Positions 8,553-16,746 of a DNA stretch of 43,402 bases are shown here, piece after piece. The notes beneath the pieces are model-generated. The model saw nothing but the letters and a program-made list of their open reading frames with translations, did not search any database and had not been told where the DNA came from. Each line of letters starts with the position of its first letter. The first letter of the stretch is position 1. Source of the DNA: Minwuia thermotolerans (GTDB lineage: Bacteria > Pseudomonadota > Alphaproteobacteria > Minwuiales > Minwuiaceae); NCBI GenBank assembly GCA_021604565.1, contig BQJF01000034.1:1-43402 (forward strand), written 5' to 3'. The translations under genes were made by a program, and so were the position numbers.

Positions 8553-9083
8553 TCAGTCGTCGTCATCCTCGATATTCCGCACCACGAGTGCGATCCGATA
8601 GCCTTCATCGGTCTTCCCCACCAGGTGGAAGACGACAGGCTTCCTGTCGCTTCCCTTCACGTTCGGGGGTTCATCATAGACCACCCGAATACGGTGGGTC
8701 GGCTCCAGATTGAAGGCGATCTGCGGTGTCTGCTTCAGCTTGTCGAACGTTGTCGAGGGCACGTCCTCGATCGTGATCGACTCGATCTTGCGGCCCATGG
8801 AACGCAGCACCTGATAGCGGACGACATTGAACTTGATCCGCCCGGCGCGATCCCAGTGCACCAGTTTCTCGTACTTGTCGAAATCCCGTTCGGTAATGGC
8901 GGTCGCGACCCTCTCCAGCATCGCTTCCGGTGTCTGGGGAACCTCCTGCGCCCGTGCGTCAACGGCGGCGAACAGCAGAAAGACGAAGAGACCGGGCGCT
9001 AGCAGCGCCCGGCCCCCGGGGACTCCGGCAATGAACCGGAGCCCCTTCAGTACAGCCTTCAGGTCAATCAACCGCGAAGACAT
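8553..9083 (-). CDS. Secreted protein of unknown function next to PQQ dehydrogenase
   Basis: 176 residues from ATG 9083. The N-terminus has a hydrophobic stretch ending FLLFAAVDARAQ, a likely signal peptide with cleavage after ARA or AQ, so the mature protein of about 130 residues is periplasmic. The mature part has no motif I recognise; it starts with a helix (TPEAMLERVATAITERDFDKYEKLV) that recalls small ligand-binding folds, and ends in the acidic run EDDDD. Its start lies 20 nt inside the end of the PQQ dehydrogenase gene, so the two are translationally linked and it may be an accessory factor. A longer frame to 9206 is antisense-like noise. Confidence 0.7.
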   Translation of the reverse strand: MSSRLIDLKAVLKGLRFIAGVPGGRALLAPGLFVFLLFAAVDARAQEVPQTPEAMLERVATAITERDFDKYEKLVHWDRAGRIKFNVVRYQVLRSMGRKIESITIEDVPSTTFDKLKQTPQIAFNLEPTHRIRVVYDEPPNVKGSDRKPVVFHLVGKTDEGYRIALVVRNIEDDDD

Positions 9084-10803
9084 GGATCGAACCGCCCTGC
9101 GGCACCGTCGGCACCCGGCCTTCCGGCAGGATGCTGGCCAGCAAGCCGCGCATGCGCTCGGCATCCACGCCCCAGCCGGACTGGACAGCGATGTACTGCT
9201 TGCCATCGACCGCGAAGGACGCGGGCGTGGCGGTCACACCCGAAGGCATCGGATGCTCCCACAGGATCTCGCCGTTGCGGGCATCCATCGCCCGGAACAT
9301 CCGGTCCACGGTACCGCCGGTGAAGAGCAGGTCACCGCCGGTAGCCAGCAGGGGTGCCCAGAAGGGCGTGTCCTTGAAGTCCGTTGCCCAGACCATCTTG
9401 CCCGTGTTCATGTCCCAGGCCTGAAGCTTGCCGATGGTGACAGGCTTCGAGGTGTCCTGGCTCTCATGGATGCGCAGGCTCGACAGGATCACGTCGATCG
9501 GGATGCCGATGTAGAGCTGACCGGGCTCGTAATCCTCGATCTCACCGCTGCCGCCGAGTTCGGAGCAGAGGTTCTCATGGCTCGGGATGTAGAGCAGCCC
9601 GGTCCGCGGGCTGTAGGCTTCCATCGGCCAGTCCTTGCCGCCCCAGAGACTCGGGCAGAAGGTCACGACCCGGTTGAGGCCGGGAGTCGCGGACTCGTTG
9701 TAGGACGGACGACCGGTTTCCGGATCGATCGAGGTGAACGCGTTCTGGCGGACATACTTGTCAGCCGCCACGAAGTTGATCGGCCCCTCGTCAGTCCGCT
9801 CCATCGACCAGATGAAACCGTTGCGACCGGCATGGACCAGGCCCTTGACCTTGCGGCCGTCACGCTCGAAGTCCATCAGCACCGGTGCGGAGACCTCGTC
9901 CCAATCCCATGCATCGTTCCAGTGATACTGGTGATGGCCCTTGATCTCGCCGGTGTTGATGTCCAGCGCGATCACGGATGTGGTGTAGAGGTTGTCGCCA
10001 GGGCGCGCCTCCGGGATCCAGGGGCCGCCATTGCCGGTGCCGAAATAGGCCAGCTTGGCATCGGCATCGTAGTTGCCCTGCATCCAGACGGAACCACCGC
10101 CGGTCTTCCAGCTATCACCCTTCCAGGTGTCGTGACCCGGCTCACCCGGCCCCGGAACGGTATGGGTCCGCCAGGCTTCGGCGCCGGTTTCGCTGTCGAA
10201 GGCGATCACGTAGCCGCGAATGCCGTACTCACCGCCGGAGACACCGACCACAACCTTGCCTTCCGCCACCAGCGGTGACAGCGTCGCGTAGTAGCCAGCC
10301 TTGTAGTCGCCGATCGGCGAGTTCCAGACCACGTTGCCGGTCTTGGCATCCAGCGCAACCATGCGGGCATCGACGGTGGCCATGTAGACCTTGTCGCCGT
10401 AGAGGCCGACACCGCGGTTGGTCGGATGCAACTGGAACAGATCGCCCGGAATCTCGTGCAGGTAGCGCCAGATCTCGTTGCCTGTCACGGCATCGAGCGC
10501 AAAGACCTGATTCTGCGGCGTGGAGACATACATCACCCCGTCATTGACCATCGGCGGAGCCTGGTGTCCCTCCGTGACGCCGGTGGCGAAGGTCCAGACG
10601 GGACGCAGGTTCTTCACGTTCTCCGTCGTGATCTCGTCGAGCGGGCTGTAGCCCCATCCCTCGTAATTGCCACGCCACTGCAGCCAGTTGTGCGGTTCCG
10701 GATTCTGCAATCGGGCATCCGTCACCGGATTCAGGTTCTGGGCAACCGCAGCACCCGTCCCCAGCATCATCAGCGCCGCCGCCGCGGCCAGTGTTCTTCG
10801 CAT
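9064..10803 (-). CDS. PQQ-dependent (methanol/ethanol-type) alcohol dehydrogenase
   Basis: 579 residues with a signal peptide ending AAVAQ, so periplasmic. It is an eight-bladed propeller; W-docking-type repeats such as VFALDAVTGNEIWRY and MVALDAKTGNVVWN are visible. Active-site residues by alignment from memory: E192 (SGGEYGIRG), N258 (FGTGNGGPW) and catalytic D300, with a second Asp at D302 (WDWDE). That D-x-D is the signature of lanthanide-using XoxF/PedH-type enzymes, whereas calcium enzymes have Ala or Ser at the second place. The usual adjacent Cys-Cys disulfide before the NRGV motif is absent (QLHPTNRGV). No cytochrome domain is fused. AGGAGG stands seven bases before ATG 10803. The Rieske gene immediately upstream could supply its electron acceptor; the substrate is unknown. 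Confidence 0.93.
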   Translation of the reverse strand: MRRTLAAAAALMMLGTGAAVAQNLNPVTDARLQNPEPHNWLQWRGNYEGWGYSPLDEITTENVKNLRPVWTFATGVTEGHQAPPMVNDGVMYVSTPQNQVFALDAVTGNEIWRYLHEIPGDLFQLHPTNRGVGLYGDKVYMATVDARMVALDAKTGNVVWNSPIGDYKAGYYATLSPLVAEGKVVVGVSGGEYGIRGYVIAFDSETGAEAWRTHTVPGPGEPGHDTWKGDSWKTGGGSVWMQGNYDADAKLAYFGTGNGGPWIPEARPGDNLYTTSVIALDINTGEIKGHHQYHWNDAWDWDEVSAPVLMDFERDGRKVKGLVHAGRNGFIWSMERTDEGPINFVAADKYVRQNAFTSIDPETGRPSYNESATPGLNRVVTFCPSLWGGKDWPMEAYSPRTGLLYIPSHENLCSELGGSGEIEDYEPGQLYIGIPIDVILSSLRIHESQDTSKPVTIGKLQAWDMNTGKMVWATDFKDTPFWAPLLATGGDLLFTGGTVDRMFRAMDARNGEILWEHPMPSGVTATPASFAVDGKQYIAVQSGWGVDAERMRGLLASILPEGRVPTVPQGGSIHVFAVD

Positions 10804-10861
10804 CGCATCCTCCTGTTTTTTCCGCCGGTTGCTCCGGCCGTTAGGTTAGTTGGTTGCTGTC

Positions 10862-11515
10862 CTATTTCGTCGCCGCACCCGGGGTTTCGGTCCAGCCGGC
10901 CGCTGCCACCACATAGCCCTCCGCATCGATCTCGATGGGCACGGCCGGCAGTTGACGCCGTGCCGGCCCGGATTCCACGGACCCACCGGAAAGCGGGTTG
11001 AAAACGGACAGATGGCAATGACACCGCAGATGCTGCTGCTTCTTCATCCAGGACTTGATGGTGCAGCCCTTGTGGGTGCAGATCGCCGAGTAGACCAGGT
11101 TGCCGTCCGCGCTGAGGCCCTTCGTCTCCGCATCCATCGACGCGGTGTCCAGTTTCAGCATCAGCACACGATTGTTGCGATAGACATCACGCGGTTCGTT
11201 GGTGTCCGGCGTGACCGGAAAGCCCTCCACCGGCTTCCCCCCGGTTTCCAGCAGATCAGCAGTCAGAAGCGTTTTCTTCATCTTCCCGCGCGTGATCATG
11301 AAACGATCACCGGGCTGGACCGGCATGTTGAGCGGGCCTTCCGACGCACGCGCCGTGCCGGAAAGCCCAAGGCCGCCAACTGCTGCAATCGCGGCGCCGT
11401 ACCCCATGACAGCGCGCCTGCTCAGCCCCTCGTCATCGCATTCCGTGCAGCAGCACGGATCGTTGTCGTCCGAAATGTTCTCGGCCTCAGCGGCCTTTCC
11501 CCTGACATCATTCAT
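10862..11515 (-). CDS. Tat-exported Rieske [2Fe-2S] protein
   Basis: 217 residues from ATG 11515, which is preceded by GGGGGAAG. After an unusual Cys-rich N-terminus (DPCCCTEC, about residues 19-26) comes a twin-arginine signal, SRRAVMGYG, with a hydrophobic stretch ending GTARA. The Rieske ligands are CTHKGC (C146, H148) and CHCH (C165, H168), and the disulfide pair C151/C167 is present. It lies 58 bp upstream of the PQQ dehydrogenase on the same strand, suggesting it carries electrons from that enzyme towards the chain; this is inference. The frame extends upstream to 11560, but the Shine-Dalgarno supports 11515. Confidence 0.88.
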   Translation of the reverse strand: MNDVRGKAAEAENISDDNDPCCCTECDDEGLSRRAVMGYGAAIAAVGGLGLSGTARASEGPLNMPVQPGDRFMITRGKMKKTLLTADLLETGGKPVEGFPVTPDTNEPRDVYRNNRVLMLKLDTASMDAETKGLSADGNLVYSAICTHKGCTIKSWMKKQQHLRCHCHLSVFNPLSGGSVESGPARRQLPAVPIEIDAEGYVVAAAGWTETPGAATK

Positions 11516-11622
11516 GCGTCTTCTTCCCCCTGCTGAAATCTTAGAATTCAGATGACCCAACGGAAACTTCTGTTGTGTATGTCTTGAAATACAGTCACCC
11601 CGCGCGGCCCGGTTGCGGACTA

Positions 11623-12909
11623 TCAGGACAGCCTGATACTTCCAGTAACCATTTGAATAATTGAAGAAACATGATCCCGCAGCCGCTGCAGCCGAACCTG
11701 CCGGGACCAGCGCGGGAAGACAGCCGAATCCGGTGCCTGCTCAGCCTCCTGACCGAAAGTCGCAGCTTCGACCTTCCTCAGCGCGGTGCTCACTGCCGAT
11801 GGTGCGTCGGCGGCAATTTCACCCAGCGTCAGGGCATCGGGTGCCACCGTGGACCGGGCCCATGTGACAAGCGCGCGGGTCTTCTCGATCCCTGACCCGG
11901 TACGCAAACGCCAACGCAGTCTCAGATCCGGCATCGAAGGTAACGCGGCGAGCAGGAAGGCGCCGACAAGGACTGTCACGGGAAGAACAAGGATCACGAC
12001 AAGCAGAGCCAGGTAAAAAGCACCTTGGTCCCGACGGGCCGCCGCCTCCGCCATCAGTTCTGCCCGCAGCCTGTCCGCATCGACGGCCAGCGGCTCGATA
12101 CGTGCGGCAGGAATGCCGGAGGCCGCCGGTCGCGATTCGGAAGTGTTCCACCAGGTGACCGATACGGGCGGAATGTTCACGGCGCTTTCCGTCCCGACCG
12201 TTATGTCCCAGGATCGGGTGACCTCCGCAGTGGCACCGCCCGGCGTGAAACGGGTCCTGCGCGCGCCGGCCACCGCAACAATCCTGGCACCCGGCGTGTC
12301 CCTCTGCACCAGTTCCGGCAGCCGGTCTGCGGTCACCCCTTCCGCCAGCATCGTGACCGTGCGGCGGACCGTGTCGCCGATCTTCAGCGACGCGACATCC
12401 TTCGACCAGTCGTCCGTCAGTTCGATCCTGTCCGCCGCCACCCACCAGAACCCGTTCAGATAGCGGTGCGCAGGCCGCACCTCCAGAACCCGTGCCTCGG
12501 ATGCATCGATGAAGTCGACATTGGTGCCGTCGGCCCGTTCCACCGCCCCCTCGGCCCGGACAGACGGGATCTCCAGCACACCGCTCCGGGACGGAAACAG
12601 GGCGATGACGCGCTGGTGCCGCCAGCCGGACCCGCCATAGGTCGAGAATTCGCTGGTGCGCGGGCGGGAGGCGACATGCCGTTCCGTATCCGCGATCTCG
12701 GGCACATCGATGCGCAATTTCCGGAAAGGAAACCTGGAGACCAGCGTGATCCGCAACAAGACCTGTTGCTGAACGAAGATGGCACCGCCCGGCTCCCCTG
12801 CGGTCACCACATCGACCTGCAGTTCCGGAACGTCGGGCGCCCTTTCGTTCTGGGCCCCCGCGACCAGTGGCCAGACCAGAATGCAGATCATGCCGAGGAG
12901 CCACTTCAC
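11623..12909 (-). CDS. BatD-like membrane protein (MoxR-VWA operon)
   Basis: 428 residues with an N-terminal signal (LLGMICILVWPLVAGAQ), a long beta-rich periplasmic region including ERADGTNVDFIDASEARVLEV-type repeats, and a transmembrane helix near residues 300-320 (FYLALLVVILVLPVTVLVGAFLL), then a cytoplasmic tail. This is the BatD (oxygen tolerance) layout. The start is GTG 12909, overlapping the TPR gene's stop by 4 nt (GTGA). It is the last gene of a seven-gene operon. Such operons link a MoxR AAA+ chaperone to VWA proteins at the membrane; the client here is unknown. Confidence 0.82.
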   Translation of the reverse strand: MKWLLGMICILVWPLVAGAQNERAPDVPELQVDVVTAGEPGGAIFVQQQVLLRITLVSRFPFRKLRIDVPEIADTERHVASRPRTSEFSTYGGSGWRHQRVIALFPSRSGVLEIPSVRAEGAVERADGTNVDFIDASEARVLEVRPAHRYLNGFWWVAADRIELTDDWSKDVASLKIGDTVRRTVTMLAEGVTADRLPELVQRDTPGARIVAVAGARRTRFTPGGATAEVTRSWDITVGTESAVNIPPVSVTWWNTSESRPAASGIPAARIEPLAVDADRLRAELMAEAAARRDQGAFYLALLVVILVLPVTVLVGAFLLAALPSMPDLRLRWRLRTGSGIEKTRALVTWARSTVAPDALTLGEIAADAPSAVSTALRKVEAATFGQEAEQAPDSAVFPRWSRQVRLQRLRDHVSSIIQMVTGSIRLS

Positions 12910-13721
12910 TGTGCCTGCTCCCGCAGCTTCTGTGCGTTGCGCAGGCGTGCCGCCAGTACCTGCTCCGGATGGTCCACGATGCGCCGCAGCAGTTGCTCCG
13001 CCCGCTGGACCGATTCGGCGCGCCGGATCTTTGCCGCCGAGGCGCCGGTCAGCCCCTCCGGTGCCTCGTGCGGTCGGTCGCCTGCTTCGGCGGCACCTGC
13101 CCTGGCCTTGCCATCCGGCGCGACGTCACCGGGCGTGCTGCGTCCACTGGCAGCGGCGGACTCAGTGCCCGGCTTCTTCGACGGCGCAGAGTCACTTCCA
13201 CCCGCACTGTTGCCGTCCTCCCGCACGGGGGCATCGCTGTCCGGGTCGCCGCCATCGCGCTGCTTCAGCATGCCGTCCTGCCAGATGCCCATCCGCTTCT
13301 CGTTCCGGGTCTCCTCGATCTGGCGCTCCTCTGCCGCCCGGGCACGCCGGACGAGCGCCAGATTGTGGCGCGCGTCGGCGTGTTCCGGCTCCAGCCGCAG
13401 CACCGCCTCATAGGCCGCAACGGCCCCCGTCCATTGCCGCACCTGCGCATAGGCCGTGCCGAGGTTGTAGAGCGACAGGGCACTCTTGGTCTGGACGAAG
13501 GAACCCGCCGCCCGGTAGAGACGGCCGGCACGATATTCAGCCACGCCCTGCCATACCGGATCATCGAACAGATAGGCAGCCTCCCTGGCCCGTCCCTGCT
13601 GCATCAGTTCCCGGGCAACAAGGTGCGGCTCCAGCGGCCGGTCGAGGGCCGGAATCAGCCAGCCCGCGCCGACAGAGGTGGCAAGCAGGACGACTGTCAC
13701 GATCAGGCTGCGCAGGTTCAT
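12906..13721 (-). CDS. TPR protein of the MoxR-VWA operon (BatC-like)
   Basis: 271 residues. An N-terminal membrane anchor or signal (LIVTVVLLATSVGAGWLI) is followed by TPR repeats, clearest at ALSLYNLGTAYAQVRQW and AVLRLEPEHADARHNLAL (about residues 80-125). The C-terminal half is a low-complexity, charged, Pro/Gly/Asp-rich region, as in BatB/BatC-type proteins. It overlaps its neighbours by 4 nt on both sides (13718-13721 and 12906-12909), so it is translationally coupled. It is likely periplasmic and a scaffold for the VWA partners. Confidence 0.82.
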   Translation of the reverse strand: MNLRSLIVTVVLLATSVGAGWLIPALDRPLEPHLVARELMQQGRAREAAYLFDDPVWQGVAEYRAGRLYRAAGSFVQTKSALSLYNLGTAYAQVRQWTGAVAAYEAVLRLEPEHADARHNLALVRRARAAEERQIEETRNEKRMGIWQDGMLKQRDGGDPDSDAPVREDGNSAGGSDSAPSKKPGTESAAASGRSTPGDVAPDGKARAGAAEAGDRPHEAPEGLTGASAAKIRRAESVQRAEQLLRRIVDHPEQVLAARLRNAQKLREQAQ

Positions 13722-14584
13722 GCCGACCGCCGGAACAGCAACAGCCAGAAGATCCCGGCCAGGCCAGCAAGCCAGGGCTGAAGCGGCATCTGACCGGAGA
13801 GATCGGGAGAGCCATCGACCAGACCCGAAACCGTCTGCGCCAGTTGCCGGTCAAGGGTCGGAGACTCCGCCGCCATGACCAGCGTCGCGTTGGTCTCCTC
13901 GGCCAGGGCACGGATCGCCGGCGGTGGTTGGCCCCCGGGGCTGACATGCACGATCGCACGCAGCCAGCGATCCCGCGCCAACTTGCGCGAAGGCACCGCC
14001 GTCGCGGATGTGATCAGCACCACCTGCCCCGCGATCATGCCTGCCCGCACCAGCATGGCCTCCGCATGGGCAATGGCCCGATGCGGTTCGTGCCCGCCGA
14101 CCGGCATCAGCGCAGGTTCGAGCACGGCGAGGTAGCGCTCGAAATGCTGCAGGTCTGTGGTGAAGGGCACCACATCGAAGGCATCGCCGGTCGCCGCGAC
14201 CAGCGCCACGGGAAGGCCTGTCTGCCCGGCGGCAACAGTGCGTGCCATGCTGCGTACCGCAGCGCCGCCGTCGGCATCGGAAAGATCTACGACAACCACA
14301 CGCCCGGCCAGGTTGGAGACCGCCGCCGAAGGCTCCGTCTGTACCACCGGCCCGGCCAGAGCCAGTCCGATCACCAGCCACAGCGCACCCGTCGTCAGGG
14401 CGCCCAGACGGTCATGCGTGACCCGGACCTGACCGGCCACGATGCCCCGCATCTCCGGACCGACCAGACGATGCCAGGCCCCGGGCAGATGTGAACCCGG
14501 ACCCCCGGACCGCAACCTTTCCGACATCAGGGGCCAGGCGGCAAGCAGGCAGACCAGCAGAAACCAGGGATGCAGCAGGGTCAT
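13718..14584 (-). CDS. VWA-like membrane protein with degenerate MIDAS
   Basis: 288 residues in BatA/BatB layout: an N-terminal helix (LHPWFLLVCLLAAWPL), a second helix near residue 65-82 (ALTTGALWLVIGLALAGPVV), a VWA-like domain, and a C-terminal helix (PWLAGLAGIFWLLLFRR). The MIDAS position reads VVVDLSDADGG instead of DxSxS, so the second Ser is lost and metal binding is doubtful. Start and stop overlap the neighbours by 4 nt. It probably pairs with the intact VWA protein encoded just upstream. Confidence 0.78.
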   Translation of the reverse strand: MTLLHPWFLLVCLLAAWPLMSERLRSGGPGSHLPGAWHRLVGPEMRGIVAGQVRVTHDRLGALTTGALWLVIGLALAGPVVQTEPSAAVSNLAGRVVVVDLSDADGGAAVRSMARTVAAGQTGLPVALVAATGDAFDVVPFTTDLQHFERYLAVLEPALMPVGGHEPHRAIAHAEAMLVRAGMIAGQVVLITSATAVPSRKLARDRWLRAIVHVSPGGQPPPAIRALAEETNATLVMAAESPTLDRQLAQTVSGLVDGSPDLSGQMPLQPWLAGLAGIFWLLLFRRSA

Positions 14585-15501
14585 CGTGCCCTCCGCAGCA
14601 TCAGCAGATGCCCCGCCAGCATGATCGCCGCCACGATCAGCAGTTCGGAAGACCAGTTGCGACGCAGGGGGGAGGTCGCTTCGTCTGCCGTCGCAGCGGC
14701 GGCCGGCCCCGTCAGGTCAGGCAGACCGGAGGTCTCGGCCAGCGTCGAGAAGCTGCCGCCCGTGATCTCCGCGACCGTCCGCAGGATGTCGCTGCCGCCA
14801 CCGGCCTCGGCATCCGCCAGACCGACCGCGTGAATCCGCACGTTGCGGTCGCTGGCCAGCAGTGCCGCGTCCGGTGCCGGCAGCGCGCCTGCGTTGTCCT
14901 CCCCGTCCGAGAGAATCAGCAGGGACCGGCGCTGCTGCTCCCCGGTCCCGAACGTCTTCAGCGCCAGGCCGATGGCCACGCCGACGGAGGTCTTGCGCCC
15001 GGGCATGCCCACGACAAGCTCGTCCAGATAGCCGTTCAGCGCCCCGAAGTCATGGGTCAGCGGGGCGATCAGATAGGCCTGTTCGCCGAAGGCGATCAGC
15101 GCCACGCGATCCCCGGCAGGCAACCGGTCGAGGAATGTTGCAACAGCGGTCCGGTAGCGGTCGAAGGCCGTTGCTCGCTGCCCGGATTCCTTGCGCCCCA
15201 TGCTGGCGGAGAGATCAATGGCAATGACGACCTCATGGCCGCTGGATCTGATCAGCGTGCCGATCGGGGTTACCGGCCCGCAGAGCGCCATGACCAGCGC
15301 CAGCCAGCCAAGCACCGGAAGCAGGAGGCGTCGGATCTGGTCCGTCCCCTCCGATCGGCCCGGCCGCATGGCACGCAACAGGACCAGCGCCGATTCGGAC
15401 GCCTGCAGGCGCGCGGCGGGGGCGGCATGCGGCAGCAGCCACCAGGCGATCAGCGGCAGCGGCAGGGCAAACAGGGCCCAGGGTCGCAGCAGCTCGATCA
15501 T
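14581..15501 (-). CDS. VWA-domain membrane protein (BatA-like)
   Basis: 306 residues. Two N-terminal helices (about 8-24 and 60-78) are followed by a VWA domain with an intact MIDAS motif, AIDLSASM (about residues 93-100), and the later conserved Thr/Asp motifs including LSDGEDNAG. A C-terminal helix (ELLIVAAIMLAGHLLML) closes the protein. The topology puts the VWA domain in one compartment between membrane anchors, as in BatA. ATG 15501 overlaps the DUF4381 stop by 4 nt. MIDAS-dependent binding of a client or of the TPR protein is the family expectation. Confidence 0.87.
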   Translation of the reverse strand: MIELLRPWALFALPLPLIAWWLLPHAAPAARLQASESALVLLRAMRPGRSEGTDQIRRLLLPVLGWLALVMALCGPVTPIGTLIRSSGHEVVIAIDLSASMGRKESGQRATAFDRYRTAVATFLDRLPAGDRVALIAFGEQAYLIAPLTHDFGALNGYLDELVVGMPGRKTSVGVAIGLALKTFGTGEQQRRSLLILSDGEDNAGALPAPDAALLASDRNVRIHAVGLADAEAGGGSDILRTVAEITGGSFSTLAETSGLPDLTGPAAAATADEATSPLRRNWSSELLIVAAIMLAGHLLMLRRAR

Positions 15502-15869
15502 GACGGGAGCAGCCGTCTGAGGTCTTCCGCCGCGCCACGCAGATCCGCTGCGTCAAGCATCTCCGCAGGTCCGAAGCATACGGCGGGCAGGTTCGGGACC
15601 GTGAACCCGTGCGCGGCAAAACGACGGCGCAGGTCAATCAATCCATGGATTCCCGCCGTTTCGGGACGCGCGATGAAGGCCTCCACATCCCGGCGCAGCG
15701 ACCGTCGCCAGGACTGCCTGTTGCGGAACCTGAGCAGGAAGATGCCGGACAGGATGACCACCACGACAACGAGCGGCCAGGGACTGAACCGGGATTCGGC
15801 AAACGCAGCGGTTTCCACAGCGGGCAGCTGGATATCGCGCAGACCTGCGAGTATCTCCTCAGGTGTCAT
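15498..15869 (-). CDS. DUF4381 family membrane protein
   Basis: 123 residues from ATG 15869 (MTPEEILAGLRDI). The family hallmarks are the N-terminal LRDIQLP, a single helix (WPLVVVVVILSGIFLLRF, about residues 30-48), and a basic cytoplasmic helical tail. DUF4381 proteins sit in MoxR-DUF58-VWA operons, as here. The frame extends to 15908, but the shorter start matches the family and overlaps the DUF58 gene by only 11 nt. Its function is not established. Confidence 0.78.
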   Translation of the reverse strand: MTPEEILAGLRDIQLPAVETAAFAESRFSPWPLVVVVVILSGIFLLRFRNRQSWRRSLRRDVEAFIARPETAGIHGLIDLRRRFAAHGFTVPNLPAVCFGPAEMLDAADLRGAAEDLRRLLPS

Positions 15870-16746
15870 GGGACCAGTGGTGCCTGTTGCCGACCACCGG
15901 ACCGGCAATGCGCCAGCCCTGGGCCTGAAGTTTCCGGTTCAGTTCCGCCCCCGCCAAAACGGCGGCATGCCCCGTAGTGTCCCGCCCGACCCGGATATCC
16001 TCGTCCGCCCACGCCGAGGTCATGCTGCGTGCAGGGTAGTGTCCGGGCGGCGGCACGGACTGATGCACGGCATCATCCACCTGCACGGCGAACCAGCGTC
16101 CCGAACGCCAGTGCCCGGCGGCCGGAAGCTGTCCCTCCGCCAGCCAGAAATGGAAGTCCGAGAAGACCCGCAGATCGTCGGCGGAGCGAAGGTGCCCTGC
16201 AGCGCTCTCCACGGCCACCGAAAGCGGTGCCGCTGTCCCCCGCCGGGAGAAAGCCGCGGCCAGACGGTCCAGACCATGAAGCAGACGACGCCTGCCCCGT
16301 GCCGGCGCCATGAGCACACCGTGCGGAGACGTCGTGATACCGACAGGCTCGTCCCGTCGCAGCGCGATCCAGGCTTCCCGCGCCAGCGCCAGCGCCGCCC
16401 GCAACGCCAGCGTTCCGTCCCGGGTGCCGAACTGCATGTGCGGTCCCAGGTCAGCCACCAGCATGACCGCGCTGTGCGCCTCCCGCTCCCGTTCCTTCTG
16501 CCGGAGCTGGCCGGTGCGTGCAAAGCCTCGCCAGTCGATCATCCGGATATCGCCGCCAGGCGCATAGGGGGCCAGCCCGTCCATGTCGCCGGTCTTCAGC
16601 CCGCGCATGCCCGGTCGGATACCGAGTGGTGTCCGGCTACCCGCTTCACGCGGACGCCGTGCGCGGAAAGGGTCCATGGCTATCAGACGGGACAGCGTCA
16701 GCTGCTCGGCAGGGCCAGATCGCGAGGTCTCAGATGGGCGGAACAT
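15859..16746 (-). CDS. DUF58 domain protein
   Basis: 295 residues. The DUF58 hallmark is APGGDIRMIDWRGFARTG (about residues 61-78), preceded by a short N-terminus without obvious membrane helices. The downstream fold resembles a VWA domain (VMLVADLGPHMQFG). DUF58 proteins always travel with MoxR ATPases and VWA proteins and are thought to be part of the chaperone complex. It overlaps the MoxR gene by 17 nt. Confidence 0.87.
   Translation of the reverse strand: MFRPSETSRSGPAEQLTLSRLIAMDPFRARRPREAGSRTPLGIRPGMRGLKTGDMDGLAPYAPGGDIRMIDWRGFARTGQLRQKEREREAHSAVMLVADLGPHMQFGTRDGTLALRAALALAREAWIALRRDEPVGITTSPHGVLMAPARGRRRLLHGLDRLAAAFSRRGTAAPLSVAVESAAGHLRSADDLRVFSDFHFWLAEGQLPAAGHWRSGRWFAVQVDDAVHQSVPPPGHYPARSMTSAWADEDIRVGRDTTGHAAVLAGAELNRKLQAQGWRIAGPVVGNRHHWSHDT

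Noticed and set aside
8827..10278. Long plus-strand frame of 483 codons opposite the PQQ dehydrogenase
   Set aside because: It is antisense to a clearly recognised gene with signal peptide and active-site motifs; the open frame is a GC-rich codon-bias shadow.
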